Program-made: the position numbers and the translations under genes
Notes under the pieces: generated by a model
Told to the model about the DNA's origin: nothing
What the model saw: only the letters and a program-made list of their open reading frames with translations
Database searches by the model: none
Assembly (NCBI GenBank): GCA_964557955.1
Contig: CAZLCS010000020.1
Coordinates: forward strand, 21,139-85,138
DNA from: JALOOX01 sp964557955
GTDB taxonomy: Bacteria > Desulfobacterota > Syntrophobacteria > Syntrophobacterales > Syntrophobacteraceae
Direction of reading: 5' to 3'
Length of the DNA: 64,000 nucleotides
Shown: positions 10,082-18,503 of the stretch, in pieces
How positions within the stretch are numbered: the stretch's first letter is position 1
Layout: each line of letters starts with the position of its first letter

Positions 10082-10113
10082 ATGAATGAAGGAATGAAGG
10101 AAGGAAGGAAAGG
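10077..10113 (+). repeat. Tetranucleotide-rich tract after fdhA
   Basis: The tract begins with AATG units that include the fdhA stop codon (10079-10081) and passes into AAGG units. The purine-rich AAGG run could supply ribosome-binding sites for the next gene (ATG 10120). It lies outside coding sequence, so length changes would alter spacing only. Confidence 0.5.
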
Positions 10114-10119
10114 TCACTC

Positions 10120-10568
10120 ATGATGCATCAGATTTGCGGGTGGTTGATGATGAAACAACGAATCGGATTTCCAATGCTGCTGCTGGTTGCTGCCGTTTTC
10201 CTGGCGCAGTGCTCCAGCTTCCAGGGAAGGCCGTCCACGGAGTCCGAGCCCATCCAGACGGGCGGCACCCCGTGATCGAGTTCGCCGAGACGAGCCATGA
10301 CATGGGGCAGGTGGCTGCCGGCGGTGAATACAGTCATGAATTCGTGGTGCGGAACAAGGGCACGGGCATGCTGCAAATCAAAAAAGTGCTCCCCGGGTGC
10401 GGCTCGACCGCATTTTGGGACAAGAAGATCTCTCCCGGAAAAGAGGGCAGGATCAAAGTCACCGTCATGGCTTCCGATTGCTCGGACTACTACAAGCGAT
10501 CGATCGTCGTCACGACCAACGATCCTAAAACCCCATTCCAGATCCTCTACCTGACGGGCCATCGATAA
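10120..10568 (+). pseudogene. DUF1573 lipoprotein, frameshifted
   Basis: Frame 1 (10120-10275) encodes 51 residues: a hydrophobic signal and lipobox LAQC, then a short linker ending at TGA 10273-10275. The DUF1573 domain (VIEFAETSHDMGQV onward, to 10568) continues in another frame. Adding one C to the CCCC run near 10269-10271 would join them as GGTPVIEF. Alternatively GTG at 10272, overlapping the TGA, could restart translation and give a separate cytoplasmic DUF1573 peptide. DUF1573 proteins are usually exported, have an immunoglobulin-like fold and unknown function. The gene sits between fdhA and the second hdrA, perhaps in the same operon. A sequencing error in the C-run is possible. Confidence 0.65.
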
Positions 10569-10600
10569 GACGTTCAAAGGCTCTCGGCAGAAAGGACAGC

Positions 10601-13057
10601 ATGTCGGATAAGGAGAGAGGCACACGCAGCACAAACGGTCCCCGGGTGGGGGTCTTCATCTGCCATTGCGGGCTGAACATCGGGAGGACCGTCGACTGTG
10701 CACGGGTGGCCGAGGCGGCCTCGGGCTTCGAGGATGTGGTCGTGGCGAAAGATATTCCCTACGCCTGCTCCGAGCCCGGGCAGCAGGGCATTCGGGAGGA
10801 CATTACAGCCCATCGCCTCGATCGGGTGGTGGTGGCGTCCTGCTCGCCGAGGCTTCATGAGCCCACCTTCCGGCAGATGGTGCAGGCTGCCGGGATCAAT
10901 CCCTTCCTGTTTGAAATGGCCAACATCCGCGAGCATTGCAGCTGGGTGCACATGCACGACCCGGAGGCGGCGGCGCAGAAGGCCGTTGACCTTACCAGGA
11001 TGGCCGTCGCCCGGGTGCGACACCTCCGCCCCCTGACGCCGGAAGCCATACCGCTGACCAGGCGGACCCTGGTCATTGGCGGAGGCGTTGCGGGGATTCA
11101 GACCTCCCTGGATTTGGCCGATTCCGGCTACGATGTCGTCCTGGTGGAAAAGGAGCCCTCCATCGGCGGCATCATGGCGCGGCTCGACAAGACCTTTCCG
11201 ACCATCGACTGCTCTATCTGCATCCTCGGCCCCAAGATGGCCGATGTCGGAAAGCATCCGAAAATCCGGCTTTATACCCTGAGCGAGGTGGTGGACGTCC
11301 AGGGTTACGTCGGCAATTTCGACGTCAGAATTCTTAAGAGAGCGCGTTATGTTCATGAGAAGGAATGCTCGGCGTGCGGTGAATGCGCCAGGGTGTGCCC
11401 CGTCGTGCGGCCCAACGAGTTCGACCAGGGGCTCGCATCGAGAAAGGCCATCTATTCCCCCTTTCCGCAGGCGGTTCCCTCTGCATATGTCCTGAACGGC
11501 CACGAGTGTCTGGGCGGAAACCCCGTCGTCTGCGGCAAATGCATGGAGGTCTGCACCAAGAGGTGCATCGATTTCAACATGTCCGACGAAGAAGTGGTCG
11601 AGCGGGTGGGCACCATCGTCGTGGCCACGGGCGTCGAGACCTACGATCCCACCGAGATGGACGAGTACGGGTACACCCGGTTCGAGAACGTGCTCACCAG
11701 CGTGGAATTCGAGCGCCTCATCAATGCGGGAGGTCCCACTCGGGGCGGGATCATCCGCCCCGGGGACAGGAAGCACCCCCGATCCATCGGGTTCGTCCAG
11801 TGTGTGGGCTCGCGCTCCGTTCAAAAAGGCCACGCCTACTGCTCCAACGTCTGCTGCATGAATACCGTCAAGAGCACGCTCATCGCAAGGGAGCACGACC
11901 CCGATTTGGAGATCAAGGTTTTCTACGTCGACATCCGGGCGTACGGCAAAGGCTTCGAAGATCTCTACCGGAGGAGCCGGTCGCTCGGCGTGCAGTACAT
12001 CCGGGGACTTCCCGGGACGGTCGAGGAGCTGCCCGCCGGCGGCCTGCGGGTCGCCGTGGAGAATGGTGCAGCGGGGGGCGTCCAGTTCCACGACCTGGAC
12101 ATGCTGGTGCTGGCGGTTGGAGTGAAGCCGGCCGGATCGACGCGGAAGCTTCAGGAGATGCTCGGACTCCAGCTCACGCCGGACGGTTTCTTCCTCGAGG
12201 CCCACCCGAAGCTTCAGCCCGTGGATGCAGCCACACGGGGTATCTTCTTTGCCGGTTGTGCGGAGGGCCCCAAGGACATCAAGGACAGCGTAACCCAGGC
12301 GTCGGCCGCAGCCATGCGTGCGGTGCGGCTCATGCACCCGGGAAGCATCCTGACCGAGCCCATCACTTCCGAGGTGGTGGAAGAGCACTGCAAGGCGTGC
12401 GGGAAATGCGCCGAGGTCTGTCCCTACCACGCCATCACGGTGGACATGAAGAGGAAGGTCAAAGCTTCCGTCAACTCGGCGGCCTGCATGGGGTGCGGCG
12501 CCTGTGCGGCCGAGTGCCGGTTCGGCGCCATCACCATGAACCATTTCACCGATGTCCAGATTCTCGACCAGATCGATGCCCTCCTGGCGGATAACCCAAA
12601 TGAAAAGGTCCTGGCCTTTGCGTGCAACTGGTGCTCCTACGCCGGCGCCGACTTTGCCGGCGTTTCGAGGATGCAGTATCCGCCGAGCGTGCACCTGATC
12701 CGTACCATGTGCTCAGGCCGCGTTTCGGAGGAGTTTCTGTGGCATGGCTTCAGGCGGGGGGCCCCGGTCATTCTCGTCAGTGGCTGCCACATCAATGACT
12801 GCCACTACATCAACGCCAACCACTGGACCGAAAAGCGCGTGCAACGCGTCCGCAGGAAGATGGAAAAGCTCGGCCTGCGCCCGGAGCGGCTGCAGCTCCA
12901 GTGGATCAGCGCGGCCGAGGGGGCCCTCTTCGCCCGGACCATGAGGAGCATGGAGGAGCTCAGGTTGACTGTTTCGGCCGAGGAAATCGATAGAACAAAC
13001 AGGGTATTGGGTGAAGAGCGGAACCGGACCGAGTCCGGAGAATCCATGTCGTCTTGA
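10601..13057 (+). CDS. hdrA: HdrA-MvhD fusion protein
   Basis: 818 residues starting at ATG 10601 behind AGAAAGGA. Features are an N-terminal VFICHCGLNIG segment, FAD motif GGGVAG (about 160), ferredoxin motif CSACGECARVCP (about 256), CGKCMEVC (about 311), the HdrA motif VQCVGSR...CC (about 400), a 2[4Fe-4S] domain (about 597-640) and a C-terminal MvhD domain from about 668 (FACNWCSYAG, then MCSGR and SGCHINDCHY). MvhD carries a [2Fe-2S] cluster and passes electrons from a hydrogenase or formate dehydrogenase to HdrA. Fusion of the two, next to fdhA and without HdrB/HdrC, suggests a complex in which FdhA electrons enter through MvhD and are bifurcated or confurcated at the HdrA flavin. Family assignment is firm; the reaction is inferred. 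Confidence 0.87.
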   Translation: MSDKERGTRSTNGPRVGVFICHCGLNIGRTVDCARVAEAASGFEDVVVAKDIPYACSEPGQQGIREDITAHRLDRVVVASCSPRLHEPTFRQMVQAAGINPFLFEMANIREHCSWVHMHDPEAAAQKAVDLTRMAVARVRHLRPLTPEAIPLTRRTLVIGGGVAGIQTSLDLADSGYDVVLVEKEPSIGGIMARLDKTFPTIDCSICILGPKMADVGKHPKIRLYTLSEVVDVQGYVGNFDVRILKRARYVHEKECSACGECARVCPVVRPNEFDQGLASRKAIYSPFPQAVPSAYVLNGHECLGGNPVVCGKCMEVCTKRCIDFNMSDEEVVERVGTIVVATGVETYDPTEMDEYGYTRFENVLTSVEFERLINAGGPTRGGIIRPGDRKHPRSIGFVQCVGSRSVQKGHAYCSNVCCMNTVKSTLIAREHDPDLEIKVFYVDIRAYGKGFEDLYRRSRSLGVQYIRGLPGTVEELPAGGLRVAVENGAAGGVQFHDLDMLVLAVGVKPAGSTRKLQEMLGLQLTPDGFFLEAHPKLQPVDAATRGIFFAGCAEGPKDIKDSVTQASAAAMRAVRLMHPGSILTEPITSEVVEEHCKACGKCAEVCPYHAITVDMKRKVKASVNSAACMGCGACAAECRFGAITMNHFTDVQILDQIDALLADNPNEKVLAFACNWCSYAGADFAGVSRMQYPPSVHLIRTMCSGRVSEEFLWHGFRRGAPVILVSGCHINDCHYINANHWTEKRVQRVRRKMEKLGLRPERLQLQWISAAEGALFARTMRSMEELRLTVSAEEIDRTNRVLGEERNRTESGESMSS

Positions 13058-13095
13058 AGCACGATGCCAGGTGCTTCTTGAACGGTCGACCATGT

Positions 13096-13187
13096 GGGGG
13101 CAAAGGTGCTGGGCGCCCCGCGGGCTGCAAACCCGTTGGCCCGGTCTAGAAAACCGGGGGGAGGTTCGATTCCCCTTGCCCCCTCCA
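13096..13187 (+). tRNA. selC-shaped tRNA with Cys anticodon GCA and U73
   Basis: A 92-nt tRNA with encoded CCA (13185-13187). The acceptor stem is 8 bp (GGGGGCAA 13096-13103 with TTGCCCCC 13176-13183). The anticodon stem GCGGG/CCCGT (13120-13124/13132-13136) encloses the loop CTGCAAA, so the anticodon is GCA at 13127-13129. A long variable arm has a 6-bp stem (CCCGGT 13140-13145 with ACCGGG 13153-13158). The T-loop is TTCGATT, with a 4-bp T-stem that holds an extra A at 13162 as a bulge. Shape and position next to selB are those of tRNA-Sec, but Sec tRNA has UCA and G73. GCA with T at 13184 are the main CysRS identity elements. I infer charging with cysteine. Confidence 0.85.
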
Positions 13188-13225
13188 ACTCATCTTTTTG
13201 GAACAATGCTGTGAGGATCGGATCC

Positions 13226-15229
13226 ATGGAGCGGCAGTTCACCATGGGTGTGGCGGGCCACGTGGATCACGGCAAGACCAGCCTGGTCCGGTGCCTTACC
13301 GGAATCGACACGGACCGCCTCAAGGAGGAGAAGCTGCGTGGCCTTACCATCGAGCCAGGCATCGCACCGCTTTCTCTCCCGAAGACATCACGCAGAATCG
13401 CGCTCGTCGATGTACCGGGCCACAGCGATTACCTCAAGAATACGATCAGGGGACTGAGCAGTGTGGATTTGGCCATCCTGGTGGTCGCGGCCGACGACGG
13501 CGTCATGCCGCAGACACTGGATCACCTGGAAGTCCTCAAATTCCTTCGCGCCCAGACGGGAATCGTGGTTCTGACCAAGACCGACCTGGTGGATCGAGAG
13601 ACGGTAGACCTGGCCGAGCTGGAAATACGGGACCTCCTGGTCGGAACGTTCCTCGAGGGAAAGCCCGTGATCCCCTTTTCGGCTGTGGACGGAAGGGGAT
13701 CACGAGAGGTTCTTGCAGCGATCGAAGCGGCGGCGGCGGAGCTGAAGGATGAGGCGGATGAGTCGTCCTTCCGGCTCTGGATCGACCAGGTGCGAAGTTT
13801 TTCCGGTTTTGGGACCGTGGTCAGCGGCACGGTCCTTTCCGGGAGCGTTTCGCGGGAAGATCCCGTTCTGCTTCTGCCTTCGGGAAAGGAGACCAGGGCC
13901 CGGTTCCTGGAAGTACACCACGAGAGAGTCGAGCGGGCGGTGAGAGGGCAGCGGGTGGGCGTCAACCTGCACCGGATCCCCAAGGATGAGGTCCATGTCG
14001 GGATGGCGCTGGCCTCCCCCGGTGTGCTCCGGGCGGGTTACCTCTTCAATGCGAGGCTCTCGCTCCTTCCAAGGGCTCGAAAGCCCATCACCGGGCGCCC
14101 GCAGGTGCGTCTTTTCGCGGGAACCTGCTCTGTGCGCGCTTTTGTCGTTCTCATGGAGGGGCAAAGGCTCAACCCCGGGGAAAGCACCCTGGTCCAGCTC
14201 CGCCTTCTCTCGCCTGTCGCCCTCATGCCCGGGGATCCTTTCGTGATTTCCCCCATGGATCGGCACACGGTCATCGGGGGCGGTTCCATCCTCGAGGCGG
14301 CCAGGGAAAAGTACCGGACGGTCAAGGCCGTTCAGACGGTTTCCTACCTGCTTTCACTGGAGCGGGGGGACGTTCGGGGAGTGGTTCAAAGGTACCTTAC
14401 TCGAAACCTGTTCCAGCCCGTTTCGCCGGGGGAGTTGAGCCGGGAGACGGCTCTCGAGCTCGAGAAGATCCAGGCGGAAATCATGGCCGGAGTGACTCGT
14501 GGAGAGTTCTTCGAAATCGAGGGGAAGGGCTTTTTTGCGAAGGAGCGCCTCGATGCCCTCAAACAGCGCACTGAGACCATCGTGAAGGAATTCTTCTCAC
14601 AAAACCCTCTGGCTGCCTCCATGAAACCGCTGGAAATCAAGGGGCGTCTCTCTGCATCGCTGGATGACATTCTGCTCCAGAGAATTCTCGATCAGCTCCT
14701 CACAGAGGAAGCAATCATCCAAAGCGGCTCAGGTTATCGTCTGCCCGAGTTTCGGGTGAGGCTGCTTCCCGAACAGGAGAAACTGGCCGCTCTTCTGCTG
14801 CGGTATGCCCGCGAATCCGCCCTGGTGCCCTTCGGCGCAGGCAAGTTCTGCAAGTTCAACACCCGCCTCCGGACCTTCAGCCAAACTGAAATACAGTAAA
14901 TACTCGATCACTTGCGCGACCAAGGAAGACTCATCAGGCTCAACGACAACCGGTACCTCACCCCGGCCGCCCTCGAGGAGATCAAGACGAAGGTCAGTGC
15001 TGTGATTTCGGAACGGGGAGTCTTTGTCGTGGAAGATCTAAAGGAAGCTCTCGGCTATGGAAGGACCCGGGGAATCCCGGTGCTCGAATACCTGGACAAC
15101 ATCGGTTTCACAATTCGGATCGAGCAGGGGCGCGTTCTGAGATCGCCCGGGCCGCAATCGAGTGAATCACCCGACAGGCTGCCTCCGTCGCAGAAAGCCC
15201 GGGATTTGGAGCTTCTGGAAGGCCCGTAG
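13226..15229 (+). pseudogene. selB: SelB elongation factor interrupted by in-frame TAA
   Basis: ATG 13226 opens a SelB with GTPase motif GHVDHGKT (residues about 10-17), DVPGH (G3), TKTD (G4), beta-barrel domains and winged-helix repeats. The frame stops at TAA 14897-14899 after 557 residues. The same frame then continues without another stop to 15229 (about 110 codons) and encodes a normal last winged helix (ILDHLRDQGRLIRL onward). Full length would be about 667 residues; family members are about 610-640. The lost part is the SECIS-hairpin-binding end, so Sec insertion through this protein should fail unless the TAA is read through. One base change (for example CAA to TAA) explains it. It lies directly behind the selC-like tRNA. 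Confidence 0.82.
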
Positions 15230-15236
15230 TGTAGAA

Positions 15237-15289
15237 ATGGGGTCACACCTACACACTTGACAATGTGAAATGTGTAGGTGTGACCCCAT
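15237..15289. repeat. Perfect 19-bp inverted repeat between convergent genes
   Basis: ATGGGGTCACACCTACACA (15237-15255) is repeated as its exact reverse complement at 15271-15289 around a 15-base loop. The GGGGTCA...TGACCCC ends resemble REP palindromes mobilised by RAYT (Y1) transposases. It sits between the convergent selB and SH3 genes, where it could stall transcription, but there is no T-run. No RAYT gene is in the window. Confidence 0.7.
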
Positions 15290-15342
15290 GCCATTCCTAC
15301 TCGATAGTGGCCGCTCCGGGAATTGCTGCCGTCGGGTCTACA

Positions 15343-16005
15343 TCAAATCCGGTAGGTTGAGCGACGCTTCCGCTGGAGGCGGCCGGTCACCAAACCCAAT
15401 GCCCACCCTGACAGGAGAACTACCGCCCCTGCTGCGAACCATTTGATCTTCTGGGAGAGCCTCAGATTTTCATTTTCCTGCAGAAGGTTCTGATAGTTGG
15501 CCTGGGCGGCAGCCAGGGCGGACTGGGTCGCGTCAAACTCCTCCTTGAATTTCAGGTAGTTGCTGGAGGCAATTTTGAGGTTCTCGTAGCTGGATTGCAG
15601 GCTCGAAACCTTTTCCTGGAGCTCCTTCTGGGTTCTCGTGGATTCTGCTTTCTCCCTTTCAAGGGTTTCGACCATCTCCTTGAGCATGGCGTTCTCCTGC
15701 TCCAGCCCCTTCTGCTGCAATGCCTCGGGGGACACCGTCGAGAGGAATCGCGTCAGGACATAACCTTCCCGGACTTTTCCCGAACCCTCAGGGAGCCGGA
15801 TCCGGCTCCAGTCATTCTTGGATTCAAGAAGTTCCACAGGGCTGGCAGGTGCGAGCATCCGCACCACACGATTTTGAACACTCGGCCCGCTGCGCATGGC
15901 AATTTCATGTGCATCATTGACGTAAACCGTCTCGGTCCAACCGACTTGCACGAGGATCGATACCAGCACCGAGGCCAGAACCGCACTCAAGCACATCTTT
16001 CTCAT
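15343..16005 (-). CDS. TIGR04211-type SH3 domain protein (YgiM-like)
   Basis: 220 residues. ATG 16005 follows GGGAGACGCTT and begins a signal peptide (MRKMCLSAVLASVLVS, cleavage near GWT-ET). A bacterial SH3 domain occupies roughly residues 25-95, followed by a long coiled coil of KEM..ETLEREKAES type (about 100-185), then one transmembrane helix (WFAAGAVVLLSGWALGLV) and a short basic tail (RLQRKRRSTYRI). This is the layout of the E. coli YgiM/TIGR04211 family, an inner-membrane-anchored periplasmic protein of unclear, probably envelope-related, role. It converges on selB. Confidence 0.8.
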   Translation of the reverse strand: MRKMCLSAVLASVLVSILVQVGWTETVYVNDAHEIAMRSGPSVQNRVVRMLAPASPVELLESKNDWSRIRLPEGSGKVREGYVLTRFLSTVSPEALQQKGLEQENAMLKEMVETLEREKAESTRTQKELQEKVSSLQSSYENLKIASSNYLKFKEEFDATQSALAAAQANYQNLLQENENLRLSQKIKWFAAGAVVLLSGWALGLVTGRLQRKRRSTYRI

Positions 16006-16112
16006 AAGCGTCTCCCGATGAAGCAGGAAAGGATCGTCGTCCAGAGCCAACAGGGAAGCCATTATAGAAGCAGAGGTTCTGCCAGGCAAGGAAAACTGAG
16101 GTGGGGAGTGAT

Positions 16113-16141
16113 TTGACCTTTGGGGATGATTGAACTAATAA
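16113..16141 (+). promoter_or_regulatory. Sigma-70 promoter for tatD-maf-yggS
   Basis: TTGACC (16113-16118) and TAATAA (16136-16141) are separated by 17 bases. It is the best match in the 325-base gap between the divergent SH3 and tatD genes and would give a leader of about 185 nt before tatD. No operator was recognised. Confidence 0.5.
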
Positions 16142-16330
16142 GCCTTCACGTAGATGAGGGCAGGACTATGGAGGTCGGAAAGCGGAGAGTGGAATTACTG
16201 GGGGTCATGCAGACAGCCTCACAGGTTTGCTGTTTGTTTTTCGCGGACTGAGTCGAGATGGGGGTTCCCGGGGTCATGATTCCCATTGCGGCTCGTGGAG
16301 CCAGGCTGTTGGCGAGAGGAAGTCAAAGAG

Positions 16331-17110
16331 ATGTTGGTAGATACCCATGCGCATCTTGATTTTCCGGAGTTTGAGCGGGATCTTGACTCGGTATTGGACC
16401 GAGCGGCCCGTGCGGGTGTTCTCGAAATCGTGACCATCGGCATCGATGCGAGGAGCAGTGAGAAAGCGGTAAGGATCGCCGGGGAGCACCCTCGGATCTA
16501 TGCCACGGTGGGAATCCACCCTCATGGAGCTCAGCGGCTTGATGATTCGACTCTCGATGTCCTCCGCAGGCTTGCGGCGCATGAAAAGGTTGTGGCGGTG
16601 GGCGAGATCGGGCTCGATTACTACAGAGATCGCCAGCCCAGGCCTGTTCAGCAGGAGTGCTTGCGTCAGCAGCTGGAACTGGCCTGTGAGTTGGGACTGA
16701 CAGCTGTCTTTCACGTCCGGGATGCCCACGCGGATTTCCTGGATATCGTCAAGGGGTACGCCGGAAGCCTCAGACGAGGTGTCCTGCACTGTTTTTCGGG
16801 AAACTGGGCTGTGGCCGAGGCGGCACTTGAACTGGGCTTTTACCTGTCGATTCCGGGGACGGTGACCTACCCCAAGTCCGACGTCCAGCAGGAGGTCGTC
16901 AGCCGTTCTCCCCTGGATCGTCTGCTCATTGAGACGGACGCACCATTCCTGGCTCCAGTGCCTTTTCGGGGCAAGGACAACGAACCGGCTTACGTGCTCT
17001 ACACCGCTCAAAAGATCGCTCAGCTGCGACACTGCTCCCTGGATGAAGTAGCCGTCCACACCACTCGAAATGCGCACGAGGCTTTTGGAATTCCCGACTT
17101 CGCACCCTGA
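16331..17110 (+). CDS. tatD: TatD family metal-dependent DNase
   Basis: 259 residues from ATG 16331, chosen because the protein then begins MLVDTHAHLD, the metal-binding HxH start of the family, behind GAGGAAGTC. Other conserved sites are GEIGLDYY (near residue 97), VFHVRDAH (near 130), HCFSGN (near 157) and ETDAPFLAP (near 202). These form the two-metal site of TIM-barrel amidohydrolase-type nucleases. TatD proteins are cytoplasmic 3'-5' DNases linked to DNA repair. It is the first gene of a rightward group with maf and yggS. Confidence 0.93.
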   Translation: MLVDTHAHLDFPEFERDLDSVLDRAARAGVLEIVTIGIDARSSEKAVRIAGEHPRIYATVGIHPHGAQRLDDSTLDVLRRLAAHEKVVAVGEIGLDYYRDRQPRPVQQECLRQQLELACELGLTAVFHVRDAHADFLDIVKGYAGSLRRGVLHCFSGNWAVAEAALELGFYLSIPGTVTYPKSDVQQEVVSRSPLDRLLIETDAPFLAPVPFRGKDNEPAYVLYTAQKIAQLRHCSLDEVAVHTTRNAHEAFGIPDFAP

Positions 17111-17167
17111 GTCCGCTGATCGTCGACTCCCGTTGCTGCGCCAACTCCTTCATCGCGAGGATTCCCG

Positions 17168-17764
17168 ATGCTGTATCAAAGTCTCGAACATCTCATTCTG
17201 GCCTCGGCATCTCCGAGGCGGCGGGAAATGCTGGAATCTCTGGGGATCGATTTTCAGGTTGTTGCCAGTGGGGTGCATGAAGATATGGGCAGCAGTTGCG
17301 AGACCCCGGGGCCATCAGCGAGTCGGTGGGCATCGGCAAAAGCCAGACGTGTGGCCGGCGAGTTTCCGGGGGCATGGGTATTGGCCGCCGACACGGTGGT
17401 TGCACAGGACGGGCACGTGTTTGGCAAGCCCGTAGACGAGGCGGATGCGACCTCCATGCTGCTGATGCTCAGCGGCAGGACTCACAGAGTCTTCAGTGGG
17501 ATGGTCCTGATGCATCTCGAAAAGGGGGTTTATCGGGAATCGGTCGTGTCTACCGCCGTCACTTTCCGAATCCTGAGATTGGACGAGATTCGAGCTTATG
17601 TCGGAACGGGTGAACCCTTTGACAAAGCGGGAGGCTACGGCATTCAGGGTTTGGGGGCGTTCCTGGTACAATCCATAGAAGGCTCCTACACCAACGTGGT
17701 AGGCCTGCCACTGGGGGAGACCCTGGACTGGCTGCTCGAACATGGGATCATCATACCGCGTTGA
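17168..17764 (+). CDS. maf: Maf family nucleotide pyrophosphatase
   Basis: 198 residues with the Maf signature ILASASPRRREML at the N-terminus, the ADTVV motif around residue 78 (LAADTVVAQDG), the GRTH segment and the C-terminal GGYGIQG. Maf proteins hydrolyse non-canonical or modified nucleoside triphosphates (dTTP/UTP or m7GTP) and can affect septum formation. Which subclass this is cannot be settled by eye. It follows tatD by 57 bases and precedes yggS by 42, consistent with one operon. Confidence 0.92.
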   Translation: MLYQSLEHLILASASPRRREMLESLGIDFQVVASGVHEDMGSSCETPGPSASRWASAKARRVAGEFPGAWVLAADTVVAQDGHVFGKPVDEADATSMLLMLSGRTHRVFSGMVLMHLEKGVYRESVVSTAVTFRILRLDEIRAYVGTGEPFDKAGGYGIQGLGAFLVQSIEGSYTNVVGLPLGETLDWLLEHGIIIPR

Positions 17765-17806
17765 GCAACGGGTTACCGGGTGGAAGGGAATTGGGGAAGA
17801 GGGGAT

Positions 17807-18502
17807 ATGACCAATATCGAAGCAAATCTGAAGGCCATCCGTGAAAGAATCAGCGCTGCCTGTTCGAGGGTCGGGCGCGACCCATCGTCCGTATGCCTGA
17901 TCGGCGTCACCAAAACCCAGCCTGCGAGCGTCGTCCGGGCCGGCGTGGAGGCGGGCTTGTCGGTGCTGGGTGAGAATTACGTCCAGGAAGCCAGGTCCAA
18001 GATGGAGGAGCTCTCCGATTTGGCTGTCTCGTGGCACTTCATCGGTCACCTGCAGTCCAACAAGGCCCGAATGGCCGTTGAGTCTTTCGATTGGATCCAC
18101 ACGGTGGACCGGGCGAGTCTGGCTCGAGAGATCGATCGGCAGGCACACAAACGGGGGAAGAGAGTCCCTGTACTCCTGGAGGTCAACGTGGGAGACGAGG
18201 TGAGCAAGAGTGGAGCTCGAGTCGAAGAAGCAGAGGGACTGTTCGAACTGGCTGCCTCCCTGGATGGTCTCGCCGTGCGCGGCCTCATGGCTCTTCCGCC
18301 CTATGAGGACGATGCTGAGGCGGTCCGCCCCTACTTCCGAAAGTTGCGTGAGCTTCTGGGCCGACTGCGCGAAGCGGCCCCAAAACCGGGGGAGCTGACT
18401 GAGCTTTCCATGGGGATGAGTCATGACTTCGAGGTGGCCATTGAAGAAGGCGCAACCATGGTGCGGGTTGGAACAGCGCTTTTCGGCCAAAGGCCGTCCT
18501 GA
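17807..18502 (+). CDS. yggS: YggS/PLPBP family PLP homeostasis protein
   Basis: 231 residues from ATG 17807 (AGAGGGGAT upstream). Conserved stretches are IGVTKTQPA with the PLP lysine, LGENYVQEA, WHFIGHLQSNKA, VNVGDEVSKSG, RGLMALPPY and LSMGMSHDFEVAI with VRVGTALFG, the complete set for the family. It is a single-domain alanine-racemase-like fold that binds pyridoxal phosphate without catalysis and buffers PLP. It is last in the tatD-maf-yggS group and ends one base before the convergent rlmB. Confidence 0.93.
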   Translation: MTNIEANLKAIRERISAACSRVGRDPSSVCLIGVTKTQPASVVRAGVEAGLSVLGENYVQEARSKMEELSDLAVSWHFIGHLQSNKARMAVESFDWIHTVDRASLAREIDRQAHKRGKRVPVLLEVNVGDEVSKSGARVEEAEGLFELAASLDGLAVRGLMALPPYEDDAEAVRPYFRKLRELLGRLREAAPKPGELTELSMGMSHDFEVAIEEGATMVRVGTALFGQRPS

Positions 18503-18503
18503 A

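Noticed and set aside
10077..10113. Phase-variable tetranucleotide repeat
   Set aside because: Too few perfect units and located after the stop codon, so slippage would not switch a gene.
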